From: Porphyrobacter sp.
Lineage (GTDB): Bacteria; Pseudomonadota; Alphaproteobacteria; Sphingomonadales; Sphingomonadaceae
Direction: 5' to 3'
Assembly: GCA_027533455.1 (NCBI GenBank)
Contig: JAPZUC010000002.1
Coordinates: 62,001 to 126,000, forward strand
DNA length: 64,000 nucleotides
The number at the start of each line of letters is the position of its first letter. The first letter of the stretch is position 1. A program made the translations under genes and the position numbers. The notes beneath the pieces were generated by a model. The model ran no database searches. It saw only the letters and a list, made by a program, of their open reading frames with translations, and was not told the origin of the DNA. Below are positions 1 to 11,202 of the stretch, piece by piece.

Positions 1-30
1 ATCGCGGCCCATTTCAGGGCTGCGGGCTGA
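1..30 (+). CDS. hemC: C-terminal end of an upstream gene, probably hemC
   Basis: The first ten codons of the window form an open frame that ends in TGA at 28-30 and would encode a tail reading IAAHFRAAG. It stops two bases before the hemD start. In alphaproteobacteria hemC (porphobilinogen deaminase) normally precedes hemD, so the fragment is most likely the end of hemC. Too little is present to confirm this from the protein itself. Confidence 0.5.
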   Translation: MAAHFRAAG

Positions 31-32
31 CA

Positions 33-743
33 ATGCAGGTGCTCGCGCTCAGGCCCGAGCCGGGGCTTGCCGCGACGCTCGAGAAGGCCCGCGCCGGGGG
101 GCTGACGATCACCGGCCATGCCCTGTCCGAGATACGCCCGGTCGCGTGGGAGTGCCCTGATCCTGACGGTATCGACGGGCTGCTGATCGGCAGCGCCAAT
201 GCGATTTTGCACGGCGGGCCGCAGCTTGCCCGTCTCACCACCAAGCCCTTCTTCGCCGTGGGCGAGGCAACTGCTGCCGCAGCGCGCGCGGCCGGGTTCA
301 CCGTCGCCATGACGGGGAGCGGCGGCCTGCAAGGGGTGCTCGATGCCATTGCCGGCCCCTGCCACCTGCTGCGGATCGCGGGCGAGGAACATGTGCCGCT
401 GACGCCGCCCGCTGGCGTCACCTTCGCCGAGGTTATCGCTTATCGCAGCGTCATGCTGCCGCTGGACCGGCAGGCAGGGATGCTGGCATCGGGCGAGGCG
501 CTGGTGCTGCTTCATTCCGCCGCCACCGCCGCGCATTTCGCGGCCGAATGCGACCGCCTCGGCCTCGCCCGTAAGCAGATAATCCTCGCCGCTCTCGGCC
601 CGCGCATTGCCGCGGCGGCTGGCGAGGGCTGGGCCGCGGTCCACACCGCTGCGCAGCCGGACGAGGCGAGCCTGATGCAATTGGTGTTTGACTTGTGCAG
701 CGAGCCGCGCTCCACTCCCCCTTCCTCGCCCGCGCAGGCCTGA
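33..743 (+). CDS. hemD: Uroporphyrinogen-III synthase
   Basis: This 236-aa cytoplasmic protein matches the HemD fold: an N-terminal segment that begins with a vLRPEPG-type motif, a middle segment containing the FAVGEATAAAARAAGF stretch around residues 72-88, and a C-terminal segment with the LHSAATAAHFA motif around 152-162. HemD closes and inverts ring D of hydroxymethylbilane to give uroporphyrinogen III in tetrapyrrole synthesis. The ATG lies two bases after the stop of the presumed hemC fragment, and a Mic60-like gene follows 49 bp downstream, so the three probably form one transcription unit. Sequence identity in HemD is low across bacteria, so the call rests on motif pattern, size and gene order. 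Confidence 0.88.
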   Translation: MQVLALRPEPGLAATLEKARAGGLTITGHALSEIRPVAWECPDPDGIDGLLIGSANAILHGGPQLARLTTKPFFAVGEATAAAARAAGFTVAMTGSGGLQGVLDAIAGPCHLLRIAGEEHVPLTPPAGVTFAEVIAYRSVMLPLDRQAGMLASGEALVLLHSAATAAHFAAECDRLGLARKQIILAALGPRIAAAAGEGWAAVHTAAQPDEASLMQLVFDLCSEPRSTPPSSPAQA

Positions 744-792
744 TGGCTGCGCAGCGGTGACAGAACACGCAGGGTCGCAAGAACGGATACAG

Positions 793-1695
793 ATGGCATC
801 GCAGCCCGGACCATCACCTTATGAAAGCCCCCGCAAGCCCGGATCGGCGCGCGCGCTGATCCTTGCCGCCCTCCTCGCTTTTCTGGCGGGGGGCGGACTG
901 GTTGGCTGGGTCGTGTGGTACAACCTCGCAGGAGATGGCACCGAGACGCCGCGTGTGGCTGCCGTGTCGGGCCCGTCGCCATCTCCGTCGCTTACCGCCA
1001 GCGCGACGCCGATTGCGGCCGCCGCAAGGAAGGCCGAGCAGGCCGCCGAACGCGTCGCCGAACAACAGGGCGGGCTCGACCAGCGCCTCGCCGCAGCGGA
1101 ACAGCGCCTCACCCGCCTCGACCTTCAGGCGCAGGCTGCCGCCGGCAATGCCGCGCGCGCCGAGAGCCTGCTCATCGCCTTTGCCACCCGCCGTGCAGTC
1201 GAGCGCGGGGCGGAGCTTGGCTATCTCGCTGACCAGTTGCGCCTGCGCTTCGGCGACCAGTGGCCCAACGCGGTCGCGACTATCATCGATTTCTCGCGCA
1301 ATCCGGTGCGCCTCGACAGCCTCACCGCGCGGCTCGACGGGCTTGGGCCGCAGCTTCGCGAAAGCAGCGAGGGGCCTTCGTGGGGCGCGTTCAAGCGCGA
1401 GATCACACAGCTTTTCGTCTTCCGCCGCGAGACGACGCCTTCTCCCCAGCCGCAAAAGCGCATGGAGCGCGCGCGCTGGGCGCTTGAACAGGGTCGCTAC
1501 CAGGCCGCGATCGACGAGGTGAAGGGAATGCCGGGCGCGGCCAAGGCGGAAAGCTGGATTGCGGATGCGGAGCGCTACAAAAAGGCAATGGACGCCCTCG
1601 AAGTGATCGAGACCGCCGCCGTGCTCGACCAGCGCGGTCTGCGTGACGGAGCGGGCAATCCGGTGCAGCAGTTGAGCCCGCTGGTCAGGCCCTGA
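793..1695 (+). CDS. Mitofilin/Mic60-like inner membrane protein (COG4223 type)
   Basis: The 300-aa product has a short cytoplasmic Pro/Ser-rich head, one membrane segment at about residues 21-43, an Ala/Ser-rich linker, and an Ala/Glu/Arg/Gln-rich predicted coiled coil at about 75-130, followed by a helical C-terminal domain. This order and its place directly after hemD match the alphaproteobacterial Mic60 (mitofilin) family, which shapes intracytoplasmic or inner membrane folds and contacts the outer membrane. The start at the ATG at 793 was chosen over the upstream frame, because it places a membrane anchor at the expected position. The protein is short for the family. The function is inferred from architecture and synteny rather than a catalytic motif. 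Confidence 0.68.
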   Translation: MASQPGPSPYESPRKPGSARALILAALLAFLAGGGLVGWVVWYNLAGDGTETPRVAAVSGPSPSPSLTASATPIAAAARKAEQAAERVAEQQGGLDQRLAAAEQRLTRLDLQAQAAAGNAARAESLLIAFATRRAVERGAELGYLADQLRLRFGDQWPNAVATIIDFSRNPVRLDSLTARLDGLGPQLRESSEGPSWGAFKREITQLFVFRRETTPSPQPQKRMERARWALEQGRYQAAIDEVKGMPGAAKAESWIADAERYKKAMDALEVIETAAVLDQRGLRDGAGNPVQQLSPLVRP

Positions 1696-1956
1696 TCAGT
1701 GACGCTTGTCCTTTTCCACGAAGGATAGCGTCAGCCAAGCGGCAAGACCCAGCAACAGGTCGAACGCGAGCAGGCAAGCGATACCGACCGGTATCTGCAT
1801 TGCGAGCTGCCAGCTCGGGTTGACGATGAAAGCGACAGGCAAAAGCGCCGCAAGAGCATAGGCGATCTTGCGCCACCCTCGCCGGAAAACGAGGATCAGG
1901 TCGTGCTGCCACGTCATCAGGTCGTTGACTTCGTCCTGATCCGGCAGCGGCCACAT
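1696..1956 (-). CDS. Small two-TM membrane protein, unknown function
   Basis: The 86-aa product has an acidic amphipathic N-terminus (residues 1-27) and two hydrophobic segments at about 29-46 and 55-79, ending in a basic tail. It starts 10 bp after the stop of the upstream flavin hydroxylase gene, so the two are probably co-transcribed. It abuts the end of the convergent Mic60-like gene. I do not recognise a family with a known role. Confidence 0.65.
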   Translation of the reverse strand: MWPLPDQDEVNDLMTWQHDLILVFRRGWRKIAYALAALLPVAFIVNPSWQLAMQIPVGIACLLAFDLLLGLAAWLTLSFVEKDKRH

Positions 1957-1966
1957 GGCTGTGTCT

Positions 1967-3193
1967 TTACGCCTTCAGCACTTCCGGCAGATCGCCCGAG
2001 ACCCCGCGCGCCTCGTCCATGAAGAACTGCTTCAGGAACGGCGTGCGTTGCACAGCGGCCATGCCCAAGCGGCGGACGGCGCTCGCCGTCTTGCCAGGTA
2101 CGCCGAACAGCCGCGTCAGCCCATCGGTCGCCAGCGCGACCATGAAGCTGTCGAGCCCGCGCCAGTTCTCGTAACGCTTGAGCAGTTCCGGATCGCCCGG
2201 ATCGAGGCCCAGCCGCGCGCCTTCCGCCAGTACTTCAACCAGCGCGCCGACATCGCGCAGGCCGAGGTTCAACCCCTGTCCTGCGATCGGGTGGATGCCG
2301 TGCGCGCTATCGCCGATCAGCGCGAGGCGCTCTGCGGTGATCTTGGCGGTGTGGTGGAACCCGAGCGGGTAGCTCGAACGGTGGCCGACCGACAGCACCT
2401 TGCCAAGCACCCCGCCCATGCGCTTCTCGATCTCGGCCAGAAAAGCGCGGTCGCCCAGCTTGGTGACGCCCGCCGCGTCGCTTTCCGAAACAGTCCACAC
2501 CAATGATGAGCGGTGGGTTCCATCGGCATCGTCGTTCAAGGGTAGAAGGGCAAAAGGCCCGGCAGGGTAGAAAATCTCCCACGCGACATTGCCGTGCGGC
2601 TTTTCGTGGGTGAGCCCGGCGATGATCGCGCGGTGCTTGTAATCCCACTTGGCGATGGTGATGCCCGCGCCGTCGCGGGTGGGCGACTGGCGGCCTTCAG
2701 CGGCGATCATCAACCGGCCCTTGAACTTGCGCCCGTCAGCCAGCACCGCCGCAACGCCATATTCGCTCCGCTGGCGTTCAGTGACAGTCGCGAGCGAGGT
2801 CCACTCGATCAGCGGTTCCTTGGCAGCCGCTTCGAACAGGGCGAGGCGCAGGCGGCGGTTGGGGAACATCCGGCCCAAGGTGCCGCCGCCCTCGCCGGGG
2901 ACGAAATCGAGGCGGCCGGGCTTTTGCTGGTCGGTCACGGCGATGCTGGCGATATCGCAGGCGAATTGCTCCAGCCCCTCGGCGATGCCGATATTCTCGA
3001 ACAAGTGCCAGCTCGCGGTCGAGATTGCGGTGGCGCGGTCATCGAAGCCTTCGGCGGTCAGCTCTGCAGGATCCGCGCGGTCGATCACATGGCTCGACAA
3101 GTCCTTCTTCGCCGCCGCCAGCGCGAGGGTCATGCCGACCAGCCCGCCGCCGAGGATCACCAGATCGCGGGGTTCATTGGTTTCAGATGTCAC
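1967..3193 (-). CDS. UbiH/UbiF/VisC-family FAD-dependent hydroxylase (ubiquinone biosynthesis)
   Basis: The 408-aa protein begins with a dinucleotide-binding loop (GGGLVG, about residues 15-20) and carries the second FAD motif of the family, LIGDSAHGIHPIAGQGLN, at about residue 290. These mark a flavoprotein monooxygenase of the UbiH/UbiF group, which hydroxylates the benzene ring of ubiquinone precursors at the inner membrane. The start is a GTG at 3193: the open frame continues further upstream, but only this start leaves room for the divergent dsbD gene 51 bp away and puts the FAD loop at the usual N-terminal distance. Which ring position it hydroxylates cannot be decided from sequence alone, as alphaproteobacteria mix several paralogues. 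Confidence 0.85.
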   Translation of the reverse strand: MTSETNEPRDLVILGGGLVGMTLALAAAKKDLSSHVIDRADPAELTAEGFDDRATAISTASWHLFENIGIAEGLEQFACDIASIAVTDQQKPGRLDFVPGEGGGTLGRMFPNRRLRLALFEAAAKEPLIEWTSLATVTERQRSEYGVAAVLADGRKFKGRLMIAAEGRQSPTRDGAGITIAKWDYKHRAIIAGLTHEKPHGNVAWEIFYPAGPFALLPLNDDADGTHRSSLVWTVSESDAAGVTKLGDRAFLAEIEKRMGGVLGKVLSVGHRSSYPLGFHHTAKITAERLALIGDSAHGIHPIAGQGLNLGLRDVGALVEVLAEGARLGLDPGDPELLKRYENWRGLDSFMVALATDGLTRLFGVPGKTASAVRRLGMAAVQRTPFLKQFFMDEARGVSGDLPEVLKA

Positions 3194-3244
3194 GCGCGCC
3201 GGCTCCGATTGCGAAATTGCGGTGACAAGCCTAGATGCTTGCCC

Positions 3245-5326
3245 GTGTCCCGCGCAAGAACCTTCCCGCATTCCGTCCGATACTTCGCTGCACAGGTGCT
3301 TGCGCTGCTCGCAAGTCTGGTGCTGGCCGGAGCGGCTGCGGCGACCACGGTCCAGCCGCCGCCGAGCGAAGAACGCTACGGCGACACAAACATCGCCGCT
3401 GCTCTTTATGCCGATGGTGCGCCGCAAGCGGGCCGCGAATGGATGCTGGCGCTGCGCTTCACCCCCAGCGCGCCGGAGTGGCACGGCTATTGGTCTAACC
3501 CGGGCGATGCGGGTCAGGGAATGCGCGTTGTCCTCGATCTGCCGCCGGGCTGGGAGCTGGGCGAGGCGCGCTATCCTGTCCCCAAGCGGCTAGTGATCAG
3601 CGGCCTGATGAACCACATCTATGAAGGGCCATACACCGTGCTCTTGCCGGTCAGGGTCCCGGCGGGCGCTGACGTTTCTGCCGCGGCGCGCGTGACCGGC
3701 CATGTCGAATTCCTGGCCTGCACCGACAAGATCTGCGTGCCGCAGGATGCGCTACTGGAGGCGCGGCAAGGCGGCGATCTGGCGCGCTGGCGTGCCGAGG
3801 TGGCGCCGCTGCTGGATGCGCGCGCCGCCTTTGCCATTGCGGGCAAGACCCTGCGTGTGGCGGTCCCCTTGCCTGCCAGTGTGACGCTGTCTGATCCCCA
3901 CCTGTTTGTCGCCAATGACAGGCTGGTCGCCTATGCCGCGCCGCAGATGTTCCGGCGAGCGGGCGACGTGCTGGTGGCGGAAATTCAGCTCGACCAATAC
4001 GGCACTGGCAAGGCCGAGGCGCTTTCCGGCATTCTTTCCTTCGGCGACGGAGCGGGAGTGGCCTTCTCGGCCGATCCGGGCACTGTCCCGAGCGGCGGCG
4101 AGGTGGTGGCCGGACCGAAGGCTGCGCCTGTCCCGCCGCTTTGGACGCTGATCCTCGGCGCGCTCGCCGGGGGCCTGCTCCTGAACATCATGCCCTGCGT
4201 CTTCCCGATCCTGAGCTTGAAGGCGATGACCCTTGCCCGCGCGGGCGAAAGCGAAGGGCACGCTCGCGCTGAGGGGCTGGCCTATACTGCGGGCGTGGTG
4301 ATCGCCTGCCTCGCTTTGGGCGCGCTGTTGCTGGCTTTGCGCGCGGCGGGCGAGCAGGTCGGCTGGGCGTTCCAGTTGCAGCAGCCTGGCGTCGTCGTCG
4401 CGCTGCTGGTGCTGGCCGCCGCGATCACGGCGAATTTTGCCGGGCTGTTCGAACTGCCCGCCATCTCCGTCAACATGGGCAGCGAGCGCACCGGAGCCTT
4501 TGCCACCGGACTGCTCGCGGCCTTTGTGGCAACGCCCTGCACCGGGCCTTTCATGGCGGCGGCGCTGGGGGCGGCACTGCTGCTTCCGGTGCCGCAGGCG
4601 CTGCTGCTGTTCGCCTTCCTCGGGCTGGGGCTGGCGCTGCCCTTCCTGTTGCTCGGCTTCGTGCCGCCCTTGCGCCGGATGCTGCCGAAGCCCGGCGCGT
4701 GGATGGAGCGGTTCCGGCGGCTCATGGCGATCCCGATGGCGTTGACCGCGCTCGCACTGCTGTGGCTGACGGTGCAGCTCGGCGGTCGACCCTTCGGCCT
4801 GATCGCGCTGGTGCTGGTGGCAGGCGTGCTGCTGGGGCTGTTCGTGACTGGCAAGCTCCAGCGCGGCGGCAAGATGGCGTGGCCTGCCTTCGGTCTCGTC
4901 GCCGCGCCGTTTCTTGCATTCGCGCTTATCGCACTCCCCAATGTCTATGAGGCCAAGGGGGGCCAGGCCAAGGAAAGCATCCTTGCCGCGCAGCCCTTCA
5001 GCACGGAGGCCCTTGCCGCTGCCCGGGCAAGCGGCAAGCCGGTGTTTCTCTATTTCACCGCCGACTGGTGCGTCACCTGCAAGGTCAACGAGGCGACCTC
5101 GATCGAGCGCGAGAGCACGCGGGCGGCGTTCGAGGAAGCGGGTGTCGTCACACTGGTGGGCGACTGGACGGTGCGGGACGAAGCGATCACGCAGTTCCTG
5201 ACCGAGCAGGGCGCAGCGGGCGTGCCGTTGTATCTGTGGTATGCGCCGGGCGTGTCCGCGCCCGAGCAGCTGCCGCAGGTGCTGACGCCTGAGGCGTTGG
5301 CAGACAAGGCCTCAGCGGGCCGCTGA
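3245..5326 (+). CDS. dsbD: Thiol:disulfide interchange protein DsbD
   Basis: The product (about 693 aa) has a signal peptide, a periplasmic N-terminal domain with a CTDKIC pair near residue 158, a polytopic membrane domain with the paired Pro-flanked cysteines of the DsbD family (MPCVFP near 315 and TPCTGP near 429), and a C-terminal thioredoxin domain with WCVTCK near 607. DsbD carries electrons from cytoplasmic thioredoxin across the inner membrane to periplasmic thiol proteins such as DsbC or cytochrome c maturation factors. The start is uncertain: GTG at 3245 (used here) or TTG at 3239 both precede the signal peptide. It is divergent from the flavin hydroxylase and overlaps the convergent lipoprotein gene by 15 bp. 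Confidence 0.9.
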   Translation: MSRARTFPHSVRYFAAQVLALLASLVLAGAAAATTVQPPPSEERYGDTNIAAALYADGAPQAGREWMLALRFTPSAPEWHGYWSNPGDAGQGMRVVLDLPPGWELGEARYPVPKRLVISGLMNHIYEGPYTVLLPVRVPAGADVSAAARVTGHVEFLACTDKICVPQDALLEARQGGDLARWRAEVAPLLDARAAFAIAGKTLRVAVPLPASVTLSDPHLFVANDRLVAYAAPQMFRRAGDVLVAEIQLDQYGTGKAEALSGILSFGDGAGVAFSADPGTVPSGGEVVAGPKAAPVPPLWTLILGALAGGLLLNIMPCVFPILSLKAMTLARAGESEGHARAEGLAYTAGVVIACLALGALLLALRAAGEQVGWAFQLQQPGVVVALLVLAAAITANFAGLFELPAISVNMGSERTGAFATGLLAAFVATPCTGPFMAAALGAALLLPVPQALLLFAFLGLGLALPFLLLGFVPPLRRMLPKPGAWMERFRRLMAIPMALTALALLWLTVQLGGRPFGLIALVLVAGVLLGLFVTGKLQRGGKMAWPAFGLVAAPFLAFALIALPNVYEAKGGQAKESILAAQPFSTEALAAARASGKPVFLYFTADWCVTCKVNEATSIERESTRAAFEEAGVVTLVGDWTVRDEAITQFLTEQGAAGVPLYLWYAPGVSAPEQLPQVLTPEALADKASAGR

Positions 5327-5890
5327 TTCCTTCAGGGCAAGCGGCGCTGCCGCCGCCTGATCGGGATTGCCACGACATGCAGTCACCAGCGCCATCGGCA
5401 GCGGGCTCGGATTGAGCTGCAGCAGGCCCGCGCCAGGCACCGTAACGGTCGCCTCACGCACGGGTTTCAATGCCGCCAGCTCGCGCTGGGTCGCGGGCAC
5501 TTCCCCCTGCCACAGGCTCTTGCCGCCAACCCGCTTCGCATCGACCGGGAAGCGTCCGATCCAGCCGTTGCCGATCAGTGCCAGCAGCGCAGAAGCGCCT
5601 TCGTCAGCCGGGGCATGGCGGGTGATCCTGATCCGGGCTGCGGGGCTTGATGGTTCGAGACATCCGAGCGCGAGCAGCACCGGCTGGCCCGGCACGCCAT
5701 AAACCAGTCGCAGCGGATTGGCGGTGCTCGCCCAACCTGCACCAGTGACATCGGGCGAGGGCAGCGGCTCGGACGGGGCGCTGGCCGCGTCGAGCAGCGA
5801 AACCCGCGCCACGGCGCTATCGGTCGGCGGCGGCTTGCACCCCGCCAGCCCGGCCATTGCCAGCAAGACCAGCCCGAATGCCCGCTTCAT
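5312..5890 (-). CDS. Putative lipoprotein, unknown function
   Basis: The 192-aa product starts with a lipoprotein signal (basic MKRAFG, hydrophobic core, lipobox LAGC with Cys17) and has no further membrane segment, so it should be anchored to the outer leaflet of the inner membrane or sorted to the outer membrane. Its ATG overlaps the TGA of the S10 peptidase by four bases (ATGA), so the two are translationally coupled. The 3' end overlaps dsbD by 15 bp on the opposite strand. No family is recognised. Confidence 0.75.
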   Translation of the reverse strand: MKRAFGLVLLAMAGLAGCKPPPTDSAVARVSLLDAASAPSEPLPSPDVTGAGWASTANPLRLVYGVPGQPVLLALGCLEPSSPAARIRITRHAPADEGASALLALIGNGWIGRFPVDAKRVGGKSLWQGEVPATQRELAALKPVREATVTVPGAGLLQLNPSPLPMALVTACRGNPDQAAAAPLALKESAAR

Positions 5891-7398
5891 CGTGCGCGGA
5901 TGAAGGCGCGAATATCGGAGGAAAGCTGCGCCCGGTCCTCGTCGCGCACATACATCATGTGGCCCGCGCCATAATATTTCCACGTGATCCGTTCCTGCGG
6001 AATGCCGGGCCGCTTCAGCGAATATTCGGCGCCGAAGAAGGGCGTGGCGAAATCGTAGTATCCTTGCGCGTTGAACAGCCGCAGCTGCGAGTTTTGGCGC
6101 ATCGCCTGCCCGATCAGCGGCGCCACATTGAGATAGGCGCCGCGCCCGCGCTCTTCGAGACTCCAGTCCCAGTAACGCCCGGGTTCGCGCCCGATCGACT
6201 GGTATTCGCGGTCGGTGCGATAGCCCAGCGTCTCGCGCGCCCAGCTGTTGATCGCGGCGGTGTAGCCGGCGTCGATGCCGTAGAAGCTCGGATCATTGTC
6301 GGGCGTCTCGCCCGCGGCGTCATAATCGGTGCCGGTGTAGCGCGCATCCAATCGCCCGATAGTCTGCCCGCGGTCGCGCAATAGCTCCTTGTAGAAGCGC
6401 TGGTCGGTGACGCGCAGGTTCGCCTGTTCGAGATAGGTCTCGCTCAGGCCGGTGAGGCGCGAAAGCTCTTTGCGTACGCTCGCGCGTTCTTCGGCGGGCA
6501 GGTCCTGCCCCTTGAGCAGCGCGGTGGCGAACGGCCCGACGGCGAACTTGCGTGCCTCGGCGACGATCGCCTCGACCGAGGGGGCCTGGGCCTTGCCGTG
6601 GTAATAGGCCGCCGCGGCCATATTGGGCAGAGTGACGACATAGGCCATTTCGTTGCCGGGCGTCGTATCCTCCGCGCCGAAATCGAGGATGGTCGAGATC
6701 AGGATCAGCCCGTTGAGGCCCACATCGTTGTAGGTGCTGCCCTCAAGCTCGTCGGCGACCATCGCGGTGCGGGTGGTGCCGTAGCTCTCCCCGCCGAGGA
6801 ACTTGGGGCTGTTCCAGCGGCCATTGTCGTTGATCCAGCGGCGGATCACCTTGCCGACGGCGCGGGCATCCTGCCTGAGGCCGTAATACTTCTTCGGGTC
6901 TGTCCCTTGCGTCAAGTGGCTGAAGCCCGTGCCCGGCGGGTCGATGAAGACGAGGTCGGCGGCATCGAGCAGGCTGTCGGGATTGTCGTGCAGCGGATAG
7001 GGTGGCGCGCCGTCGTCCTTGGCGTCCGAGGGGATGACGACGCGCTTCGGCCCGAAGGCGCCCATCTGCAACCACACCGAGCCCGAACCCGGCCCGCCAT
7101 TATAGATGAAGAACACGGGCCGTGTGGGGTCTGCCGGGGCCTTCACATAGGACGTGGTGACGATCACCGCCTCGGCCTTGCCGGCATCGTCGGTCAGGAT
7201 CGTGTCGGCGATGGTCGCCTTGTAGCTGACGCGCTGCCCGCCGAAGGTGCCGACAAGATCGCGGCTGCGCACCTGTGCCTCGGGCGCTGGCGCGGCAGGC
7301 TTGGCAGCCTCCGCCTTGGGCGCATCCTGCGCAAGCGTGGGAACGGTGAGGGCGAGGGTGCTGGCAGTGGCCAGCAGCGCGAGGAATCGGACGTTCAT
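5887..7398 (-). CDS. Peptidase S10 family serine carboxypeptidase, exported
   Basis: The 503-aa protein has a cleavable signal peptide (cut after about residue 23, TLAQ) and an alpha/beta-hydrolase core with the S10 hallmarks: oxyanion-hole motif NGGPGS near residue 98, nucleophile elbow GESYG with Ser near 204, Asp in YYDFATPFF near 448, and His in GAGHMMY near 479. S10 enzymes remove C-terminal residues from peptides; bacterial members are periplasmic or secreted. It forms a coupled pair with the following lipoprotein. The full triad is present, so an active enzyme is expected. Confidence 0.92.
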   Translation of the reverse strand: MNVRFLALLATASTLALTVPTLAQDAPKAEAAKPAAPAPEAQVRSRDLVGTFGGQRVSYKATIADTILTDDAGKAEAVIVTTSYVKAPADPTRPVFFIYNGGPGSGSVWLQMGAFGPKRVVIPSDAKDDGAPPYPLHDNPDSLLDAADLVFIDPPGTGFSHLTQGTDPKKYYGLRQDARAVGKVIRRWINDNGRWNSPKFLGGESYGTTRTAMVADELEGSTYNDVGLNGLILISTILDFGAEDTTPGNEMAYVVTLPNMAAAAYYHGKAQAPSVEAIVAEARKFAVGPFATALLKGQDLPAEERASVRKELSRLTGLSETYLEQANLRVTDQRFYKELLRDRGQTIGRLDARYTGTDYDAAGETPDNDPSFYGIDAGYTAAINSWARETLGYRTDREYQSIGREPGRYWDWSLEERGRGAYLNVAPLIGQAMRQNSQLRLFNAQGYYDFATPFFGAEYSLKRPGIPQERITWKYYGAGHMMYVRDEDRAQLSSDIRAFIRAR

Positions 7399-7444
7399 GG
7401 ACGAGCGGAGTGGCAGGCTTGTGCGCGCCGTTCAAGGGGCCCGG

Positions 7445-9640
<2,196 letters not shown>

Positions 9641-9762
9641 GGCCCATGTATGGGGAACAAAGCGGGGACGTGCAAGGTTGGGCCGGGGCGGTCGGACGCT
9701 TTTCGGGGCACGCTTTGGCGCGCGGGTCGTTACACGAGTTCGACGCCATCAGGAGAGACACC

Positions 9763-10293
9763 ATGAAGCCCATCATCATTGCCGCCGCAGCGGCCGCAGC
9801 GTTCCTTGTGGGCTGTTCGGGCAAGGGCGAGGAGGCCGCGAGCGAGAAGGTTGCGGTCAAGGAGGCAGCCAAGCAGGTCGAGGCGCAGGGGCTCAAGCCG
9901 CAGCCCGGCCTCTACAAGACCACCATCACCATGACGGGGCTGGAAATTCCCGGTCTGCCCGAAGGCATGGAAGGCCACGGCGCCGGGATGACGCGCACGC
10001 TCGAAAGTTGCCTCACCCAGGCCGAAGTCGACAAGGGCTTCGACGGGCTGCTCAAGAAAGGGCAGGACGGTGAATGCAGCTTCGAGAAGTTCGCGCTTGC
10101 TGGCGGCGATCTCGATGCGGTGATGGTGTGCGACGCGCAGGGCCGGACCTCGCGGATGGAAATGACCGGCACGCTCACCCCCACCACCGCCGACATGGAA
10201 GCAACGACCTCGCTGGCGTTCGACGGGGTGGGCGAGGGCACGATGAACTTCACCGCAAAGCACGAGCGGATCGGGGACTGTCCCGCGAAGTAA
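9763..10293 (+). CDS. DUF3617-type lipoprotein
   Basis: The 176-aa product has a lipoprotein signal with Cys18 in FLVGC and then a single periplasmic domain of the DUF3617 kind: a GLYKTTITM start, a central [13 protein letters not shown] region, and paired cysteines (near 90, 101, 122 and 173) that may form disulfides. The family is widespread in sphingomonads and has no known function. A good ribosome site, AGGAGA at 9751-9756, fixes the ATG at 9763. Confidence 0.8.
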   Translation: MKPIIIAAAAAAAFLVGCSGKGEEAASEKVAVKEAAKQVEAQGLKPQPGLYKTTITMTGLEIPGLPEGMEGHGAGMTRTLESCLTQAEVDKGFDGLLKKGQDGECSFEKFALAGGDLDAVMVCDAQGRTSRMEMTGTLTPTTADMEATTSLAFDGVGEGTMNFTAKHERIGDCPAK

Positions 10294-10365
10294 AGAACAA
10301 GTCAGTGCGATGACATTTGTTACACTTCAGGGAACATTCATCCAGCCCGTGGCTTTTCGCTTTGT

Positions 10366-11202
10366 ATGGCCCAGCTGCGCAACCGTCGTGAAATCCCGCG
10401 TCTGCCCGCGCCGCTGATGGCAGTGGCAGTGGCTGCGGGTGGCCGCGCGCAGCAGGCCTATGCCGCGACCGCGCTCGCGCGCCGCGTGGCTCTGGCGCGC
10501 GAAGTCTGCCCCGAGGAATACGAAAGCGGCAAGCCGCGTCTGATGCGTCTGCTGGGCGAGGCGCAGGTGCTGATCGAGCCCGTACGCCGTCAGCGCCGCA
10601 AGCTTGAAATCGCCGACAGCACAAACCCGCAGGTGGTGATGTTGCTCCCCGGCTTCGGCGCACATCCCATGCGGATGCGCTATCTGGCGCGCCAGCTTGA
10701 ACGTGCAGGCCACATCGCCAAGCGCTGGGGCCTCGGCTTCAACTGGGGGCCGACCGAACAGGCCTTCGATCAGGTCGAGGAACGCCTGCTTGAACTCCAC
10801 GCGCGTCACGGACGCAAGGTGGTGCTGATCGGCTGGAGCCTCGGCGGGCTGTATGCGCGCGAGATCGCCAAGCGCCAGCCGCAGGCCGTGGCCAAGGTCG
10901 TCACGATGGGCTCGCCCTTCAGCGGCAGCCCGCGTGCGAACAATGTCTGGCGCGCGTACCAGTTCATCACCGGCCATTCGGTCGATGCCCCGCCGGTCGC
11001 GGCCGAGCTTCCCGTGAAGCCCCCAGTCGAGACGGTCGCGCTATGGAGCGCCAATGACGGCGTCATCGCCCCGCGCTGCGCCGCCGGCCGCCCGGGAGAG
11101 CGCGACCGCGCGGTGCCGGTGCGCTGCACCCACATGGGCTTCACCTATGATCCGCAGGTGGTCCAGACGCTGCTGGCGGAGTTGGATAGCACGCGCGTCT
11201 AA
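10366..11202 (+). CDS. Alpha/beta hydrolase (lipase/esterase-like)
   Basis: The 278-aa protein carries an alpha/beta-hydrolase core: a strand and oxyanion region LLPGFGAHP at about residue 90, the nucleophile elbow GWSLGG with Ser158, an Asp in the SANDGV motif near 227, and a His in CTHMGF near 258. These could form a Ser-Asp-His triad for ester or lipid hydrolysis. No signal peptide is evident, and the first 80 residues form a basic helical extension. The substrate cannot be told from the sequence. It is monocistronic and is followed by an AT-rich stretch. Confidence 0.82.
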   Translation: MAQLRNRREIPRLPAPLMAVAVAAGGRAQQAYAATALARRVALAREVCPEEYESGKPRLMRLLGEAQVLIEPVRRQRRKLEIADSTNPQVVMLLPGFGAHPMRMRYLARQLERAGHIAKRWGLGFNWGPTEQAFDQVEERLLELHARHGRKVVLIGWSLGGLYAREIAKRQPQAVAKVVTMGSPFSGSPRANNVWRAYQFITGHSVDAPPVAAELPVKPPVETVALWSANDGVIAPRCAAGRPGERDRAVPVRCTHMGFTYDPQVVQTLLAELDSTRV

